A stretch of 41,820 nucleotides of DNA, taken from contig BNBP01000063.1 in NCBI GenBank assembly GCA_014656015.1, forward strand, positions 1 through 41,820. Reading direction: 5' to 3'. This stretch comes from Streptomyces griseoaurantiacus (GTDB lineage: Bacteria; Actinomycetota; Actinomycetes; Streptomycetales; Streptomycetaceae). The position numbers were made by a program, and so were the translations under genes. Of this stretch, positions 38,554-41,820 are shown one piece after another (positions within the stretch are counted from its first letter, which is position 1; each line of letters begins with the position of its first letter). Under the pieces are notes generated by a model. That model was given only the letters and a program-made list of their open reading frames with translations, searched no databases and was not told the DNA's origin.

Positions 38554-39612
38554 TCAGGCCACCGTGAGGCCGCCCTCGTTCGTGTGCCCCTGCTTCGTGC
38601 GTCCCTGCTTCGTGTGCCCCCGCATCGGGTGCTCCGGCGTGCGGGCCCCCGGGAGCGTCGGCGACTCGCCGGACTCGGTCGGGCCGGCGTCCAGTACCTG
38701 CCGTACGCGCGTGGCGACCGCGGGGTGCACGGGCAGGGCGAGGTGGCCGATGCCCGTCACCCGCACGTTCTCCGCCGTCAGGTCCGGATGATCGATGCGG
38801 GCCGTCTCCACCGGGACCATGACACGGTCCAGATCGCTCCAGAAGCTCACGAAACGCGTGCGGCAGCCGGGCGCGGGCCCCCGCAGCTCCTCCAGCAGCG
38901 CGGAGTGCGGACGCATCTGCCGCACGATCGGATGCGCGTCGGCGAGCGGTGCGACGCGTGTGCCGGAGTGTGGGGTGCCGAGGGTGACCAGGGTGCGCAC
39001 CCGCAGGTCGCCGCCGAGCCGCTGCACGTAATAACGGGCGATCAGCCCGCCCAGGCTGTGCCCGACGACGTCGACGCGGTCCTGGCCGGTGCGCGCGAGG
39101 AGGTCCTCCACGTGGCGGCCCAGGAGTTCGGCGGCTACCCGGATGTCGCAGGTCAGCGGCGAGTGGTTGAGTGACTCGATCCGGCGGTGGCCGCCTCGGG
39201 CGAGGGCGCGGCGCAGCAGGACGAAGGCCGACCGGTTGTCGACGAAGCCGTGGAGGAGGACGACCGGGGGAACCGGGGGAGTGGACGGGGCGGGGAGGCG
39301 GGGCAGCGCGGGCGCCACGGGCGGTGCGGCCCCGGGACCGCCGGAACGGGCGGCTTCGACCTGGGCGGCCCCGGGCAGGAGGACGCCGGGACGGACGTCG
39401 CCGGGATGCGCGTCGCCGGGATGCGCGGCATCGGTGGGGTGGGTGCCGGAACGGCGCTCGGGGAGGAGGCCGGAGGGGTACAGCAGAAGGTGGCCCGCGA
39501 GGACCGCGGCCTCCAGGACGGTCGCCTTGAGGAGGGGAACGAGGTGGGGGAGGGGTGCGTGGGGGTGAAGCGGTTGTGCGGGGCGGTCGGGTGTCGCTGC
39601 GGTGTCGTCCAA
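38554..39612 (-). CDS. Lipase/esterase-like alpha/beta hydrolase
   Basis: A 352-residue alpha/beta hydrolase. After about 115 residues rich in Pro and His that include a hydrophobic stretch (KATVLEAAVLAGHLLLYPSG), the domain begins VVLLHGFVDNRSAF (oxyanion HGF), followed by the nucleophile elbow VDVVGHSLGGLIARYYVQRL and LGTPHSGT. The catalytic His is probably in GIGHLALP. The hydrophobic stretch may be a membrane anchor. A five-residue repeat at the C-terminus (KQG and related units, coded by a 15-bp tandem repeat at about 38570-38632) is unusual. TTG 39612 is chosen because AGGAGG lies 5 nt upstream; the frame is open to 39696. The substrate, probably a lipid ester, is inferred from family. 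Confidence 0.9.
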   Translation of the reverse strand: MDDTAATPDRPAQPLHPHAPLPHLVPLLKATVLEAAVLAGHLLLYPSGLLPERRSGTHPTDAAHPGDAHPGDVRPGVLLPGAAQVEAARSGGPGAAPPVAPALPRLPAPSTPPVPPVVLLHGFVDNRSAFVLLRRALARGGHRRIESLNHSPLTCDIRVAAELLGRHVEDLLARTGQDRVDVVGHSLGGLIARYYVQRLGGDLRVRTLVTLGTPHSGTRVAPLADAHPIVRQMRPHSALLEELRGPAPGCRTRFVSFWSDLDRVMVPVETARIDHPDLTAENVRVTGIGHLALPVHPAVATRVRQVLDAGPTESGESPTLPGARTPEHPMRGHTKQGRTKQGHTNEGGLTVA

Positions 39613-39830
39613 GCCGGCCTCCTGTCGGTGCGCCGGTAGGGGAGCGCGCGTCCGCGGAGGTGGGTGAAGGTGGTAAGGGCGCGGAAGGTGTCCCACCGTG
39701 TGATTTCCCCCTCTGTGTGCGGCACGAAACGGCCGGTTGCGGGATGCTGGCGATAACGTTCGTTCACTTCGCTTCGACGTCGTGCAGTCGTCGCTGGCGG
39801 TCGCTTGTAGTCATGAAGGGAGTGGTGGGT

Positions 39831-40241
39831 GTGGCAGCGGGACCGATCCGTGTGGTGGTGGCCAAGCCGGGGCTCGACGGTCACGATCGCGGGGCCAAGG
39901 TGATCGCGCGGGCGCTTCGGGACGCGGGGATGGAGGTCATCTACACCGGGCTCCATCAGACGCCGGAGCAGATCGTCGCCACGGCGATCCAGGAGGACGC
40001 CGACGCGATCGGGCTGTCGATCCTCTCCGGTGCGCACAACACGCTCTTCGCGGCGGTGATCGACCTGCTGAAGGAGCGGGACGCGGAGGACATCAAGGTC
40101 TTCGGCGGCGGGATCATCCCGGAGGCGGACATCGCGCCGCTGAAGGAGAAGGGCGTCGCGGAGATCTTCACGCCCGGGGCCACGACCGCGTCGGTCGTCG
40201 ACTGGGTGCGGGACAACGTGCGCCAGCCGGCGGGTGCCTGA
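39831..40241 (+). CDS. icmB: Isobutyryl-CoA mutase small subunit, B12-binding (IcmB)
   Basis: A 136-residue cobalamin-binding protein, the size known for streptomycete IcmB, which with IcmA interconverts isobutyryl-CoA and butyryl-CoA. It shows the B12 signature DxHxxG (GLDGHDRGAKV, about residues 15-20), then GLSILSGAH and the Gly-rich FGGGIIPEADI, the usual base-off/His-on set. No IcmA or other partner lies nearby, so the large subunit must be encoded elsewhere. GTG 39831 has GGGAG 8 nt upstream and gives exactly 136 residues; GTG 39825 and ATG 39813 are alternatives. The gene is divergent from the lipase-like gene. It could also serve other acyl-CoA mutases, but length and motifs fit IcmB best. 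Confidence 0.93.
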   Translation: MAAGPIRVVVAKPGLDGHDRGAKVIARALRDAGMEVIYTGLHQTPEQIVATAIQEDADAIGLSILSGAHNTLFAAVIDLLKERDAEDIKVFGGGIIPEADIAPLKEKGVAEIFTPGATTASVVDWVRDNVRQPAGA

Positions 40242-40320
40242 CCGGACGCGTGACCGCGCGCCCGGCAGGGCGCACGACCGCTCGCCAGGCCGGGCACGGT
40301 CCGCGTGACGGCGGCGAGGG

Positions 40321-40340
40321 CGGGGGCCTCCTCGCCCCCG
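40321..40340. terminator. Possible terminator between icmB and the DUF5691-like gene
   Basis: CGGGGG and CCCCCG pair around an 8-nt loop, with an alternative GCGAGG/CCTCGC pairing overlapping it. Position between convergent genes fits, but the stem is short. Confidence 0.35.
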
Positions 40341-40412
40341 TCGCACGACCCCACCGCCCCCGCCACTCCCGTGCCTCCGGGACGGGACGTGGAGGCGCGG
40401 GCCCGCGCCCGT

Positions 40413-41820
40413 CTAGGGCGTCAGCTCCGCCGTCATCAGCGCCCGCAGCCGCAGCGTGGCCGTGAGGCGCTGGAAGGCCTCCGCCCAGTAGCTCCCCGCT
40501 CCCGGCGCCGCCCCCTCCGTCTCGTCGGGTATCGCCGTCAGGCCCTCGAGGCGGTCCGCCTCCGCGGGCGCCAGGCACCGCTCCGCCAGGCCCATCACCC
40601 CGCTGAAGCTCCACGGGTAACTCCCGGCGTCCCGGGCGATGTTGAGCGCGTCGACCACCGCACGGCCCAGTTCGCCCTCCCACGGCACCGCGCACACGCC
40701 GAGCAACTGGAACGCCTCCGACAGGCCGTGCGTGCCGATGAACCCGGCCACCCACGCCGCCCGCTCCTCCGCCCCGAGGGTGCCGAGGAGCTTCGCGCGT
40801 TCCGCGAGGGACACCGCGCCCGGGCCACCCGCCTCCGGTGCGGACGGCGCCCCCAGCAGCGCCCTGGCCCATGCGGCGTCCCCCTGCCGGACGGCCGCCC
40901 GGCACCAGGCCGCGTGCAGTTCGCCCTGCCAGTCGTCGGCCACGGGGAGGGCGACGATCTCCTCCGGTGTCCGGCCCCCGAACCGGGCCGCCCAGGTGCT
41001 CAGGGGCGCGGCGTCCAGCAACTGGCTCAGCCACCAGGACCGTTCACCCCGTCCGGAGGGAGGCTGGGCCACCACCCCGTCGCGCTCCATCCCCGCGTCG
41101 CACTCGTGCGGCGCCTCCACGACCAGCGTCGGGACGGGGGCGGTCACGTCCACCGCCACGCACGTGGCCGCGCGGCTCCCCATCCGGGCGGCCAGCGCCG
41201 AGCCCGGCAGCGCCGACAGCAACTCCGCCGCCACGGCCCGGACGTTGCGGCTGCGGTCGGTGAGGGCCCGTTCCAGGAACGGCTCGTCCTGCGGGCCGAG
41301 CCCCGAGCGCAGCGAGTCGAGGAACATCAGCCGGTCCTCGGCCCGCTCCGCCGGCCAGGTCGAGGACAGCAGCGCACGGCCCGCCGCCGGGGTGCGGGCC
41401 CTGAGCGCGGAGAGCAGCGCGACGCGCTCCGCGAACAGGCCCCGCCGCCACAGATCGCGCACCCGGTCGGACTCCTCGGCCGAGGGCAGTCCCCCGCCGC
41501 CCGGCGCGGCCCGCAGCGCGAACCGCCAGTCGGGGTTGAGCCGGGCCAGCCACAGCGCCCGCGGCCCCGCGAAGGCGAGCGCCGCCGGACGCAGGTCCGT
41601 TCGCCCCCGGGCCGCGTCCAGCAGCGCGGGGAGCAGCTCGGGCGGGGCGGCGAAGCCCCGTTCGTTCGCCAGCGCCAGCCACTGCGGCAGCAGTTCCCTC
41701 AGGTCCGGAGCCGCTCCCCGGCGGCCGCCGCCCGTCCCGGGCCGGTCCGCGAGCAGGGCCGCCAGCCGGCGGGCCGCCGGGGACGGCAGCGGGGGCCGGG
41801 GGTCGGGCGCGGCGGACTCC
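40413..41820 (-). CDS. DUF5691-like helical-repeat protein, 5' partial
   Basis: The frame is open from its TAG stop to the right edge, at least 469 codons, so the N-terminus is outside the window and the GTG at 41462 is internal. It is rich in Ala, Leu, Arg and Trp, with short helical repeats. Motifs such as LWLARLNPDWRFAL and LWRRGLFAERVALLSALR, then RSRNVRAVAAELLSALPGS, look like HEAT-type repeats and match what I recall of DUF5691. In streptomycetes that family usually sits with SWIM zinc-finger, MoxR-type ATPase and VWA genes, which would lie to the right. No catalytic motif or membrane span is visible. Function unknown. Confidence 0.8.
   Translation of the reverse strand, partial: ESAAPDPRPPLPSPAARRLAALLADRPGTGGGRRGAAPDLRELLPQWLALANERGFAAPPELLPALLDAARGRTDLRPAALAFAGPRALWLARLNPDWRFALRAAPGGGGLPSAEESDRVRDLWRRGLFAERVALLSALRARTPAAGRALLSSTWPAERAEDRLMFLDSLRSGLGPQDEPFLERALTDRSRNVRAVAAELLSALPGSALAARMGSRAATCVAVDVTAPVPTLVVEAPHECDAGMERDGVVAQPPSGRGERSWWLSQLLDAAPLSTWAARFGGRTPEEIVALPVADDWQGELHAAWCRAAVRQGDAAWARALLGAPSAPEAGGPGAVSLAERAKLLGTLGAEERAAWVAGFIGTHGLSEAFQLLGVCAVPWEGELGRAVVDALNIARDAGSYPWSFSGVMGLAERCLAPAEADRLEGLTAIPDETEGAAPGAGSYWAEAFQRLTATLRLRALMTAELTP

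Noticed and set aside
39613..39830. Cobalamin riboswitch upstream of icmB
   Set aside because: The gap of about 218 bp shows no B12-box sequence or recognisable aptamer fold. IcmB uses B12 as cofactor but nothing suggests control here.
1..41820. Insertion sequence, prophage or tRNA genes
   Set aside because: No transposase, integrase, phage or tRNA-like sequence was recognised when reading both strands.

Overview
The window is high-GC actinobacterial DNA, almost certainly a Streptomyces chromosome core region. The GC content, the strong G/C third-position bias, the near-end-to-end gene packing and the gene content all fit. It holds a Ser/Thr kinase cluster, a guaA region with a ChoD-like GMC oxidoreductase, an LAETG sortase substrate, a PspC/two-component system, pcrA, muralytic-type proteins and icmB. 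This resembles the S. coelicolor SCO4775-SCO4800 neighbourhood, a comparison made from memory and not by alignment. I see no insertion sequence, phage, tRNA, rRNA or CRISPR array. Both window ends cut through genes.

Layout. 1-8124: four consecutive membrane Ser/Thr kinase genes on the + strand (the first cut by the left edge), each with a cytoplasmic kinase domain, one membrane span and a related C-terminal extracytoplasmic domain. 8253-10178: two tandem ATP-grasp proteins, the second with a probable frameshifted tail. 10303-13959: succinic semialdehyde dehydrogenase and a ChoD-like GMC oxidoreductase. 14123-16301 (- strand): LAETG surface protein, chorismate mutase and a candidate 24-residue leader peptide with an attenuator-like layout. 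16469-21794: guaA, a split-barrel flavoprotein-type gene, a class II aldolase, a membrane protein and a DoxX protein. 21976-27756: a PspC/LiaF-like membrane protein with a small coupled partner (- strand) and a PspC-domain histidine kinase plus LuxR-type regulator (+ strand), separated by a VOC/SDR/TetR cassette that looks inserted. 27823-30716: small membrane protein, TDT-family transporter, AraC regulator, SRPBCC protein. 30737-33453: an NlpC/P60-fold protein lacking its catalytic Cys, behind a ydaO-type (c-di-AMP) riboswitch. 33779-40241: pcrA, an M23 peptidase-like membrane protein, a lipase-like protein and icmB. 40413-end: a DUF5691-like gene running off the right edge.

How the parts relate. 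Several genes point to cell-envelope signalling: the kinases (the homologous S. coelicolor cluster acts on spore-wall synthesis), the PspC/LiaF-type three-component set, the sortase substrate, the NlpC/P60 pseudoenzyme under c-di-AMP control and the M23 protein. The rest is core metabolism (guaA, chorismate mutase, icmB, SSADH) and DNA repair (pcrA). Many genes have a -10-like hexamer 6-9 nt before the start codon, suggesting leaderless transcripts.

Most interesting leads: the Cys-less NlpC/P60 protein; its riboswitch, which contains an 8-nt perfect complement of the Shine-Dalgarno sequence; the leader peptide and hairpins before chorismate mutase; one promoter motif shared by the pspC-like gene and the histidine kinase at matching distances; the tandem ITPK-like ATP-grasp pair; and the kinase-like protein with a very long low-complexity stretch immediately before its APE motif.
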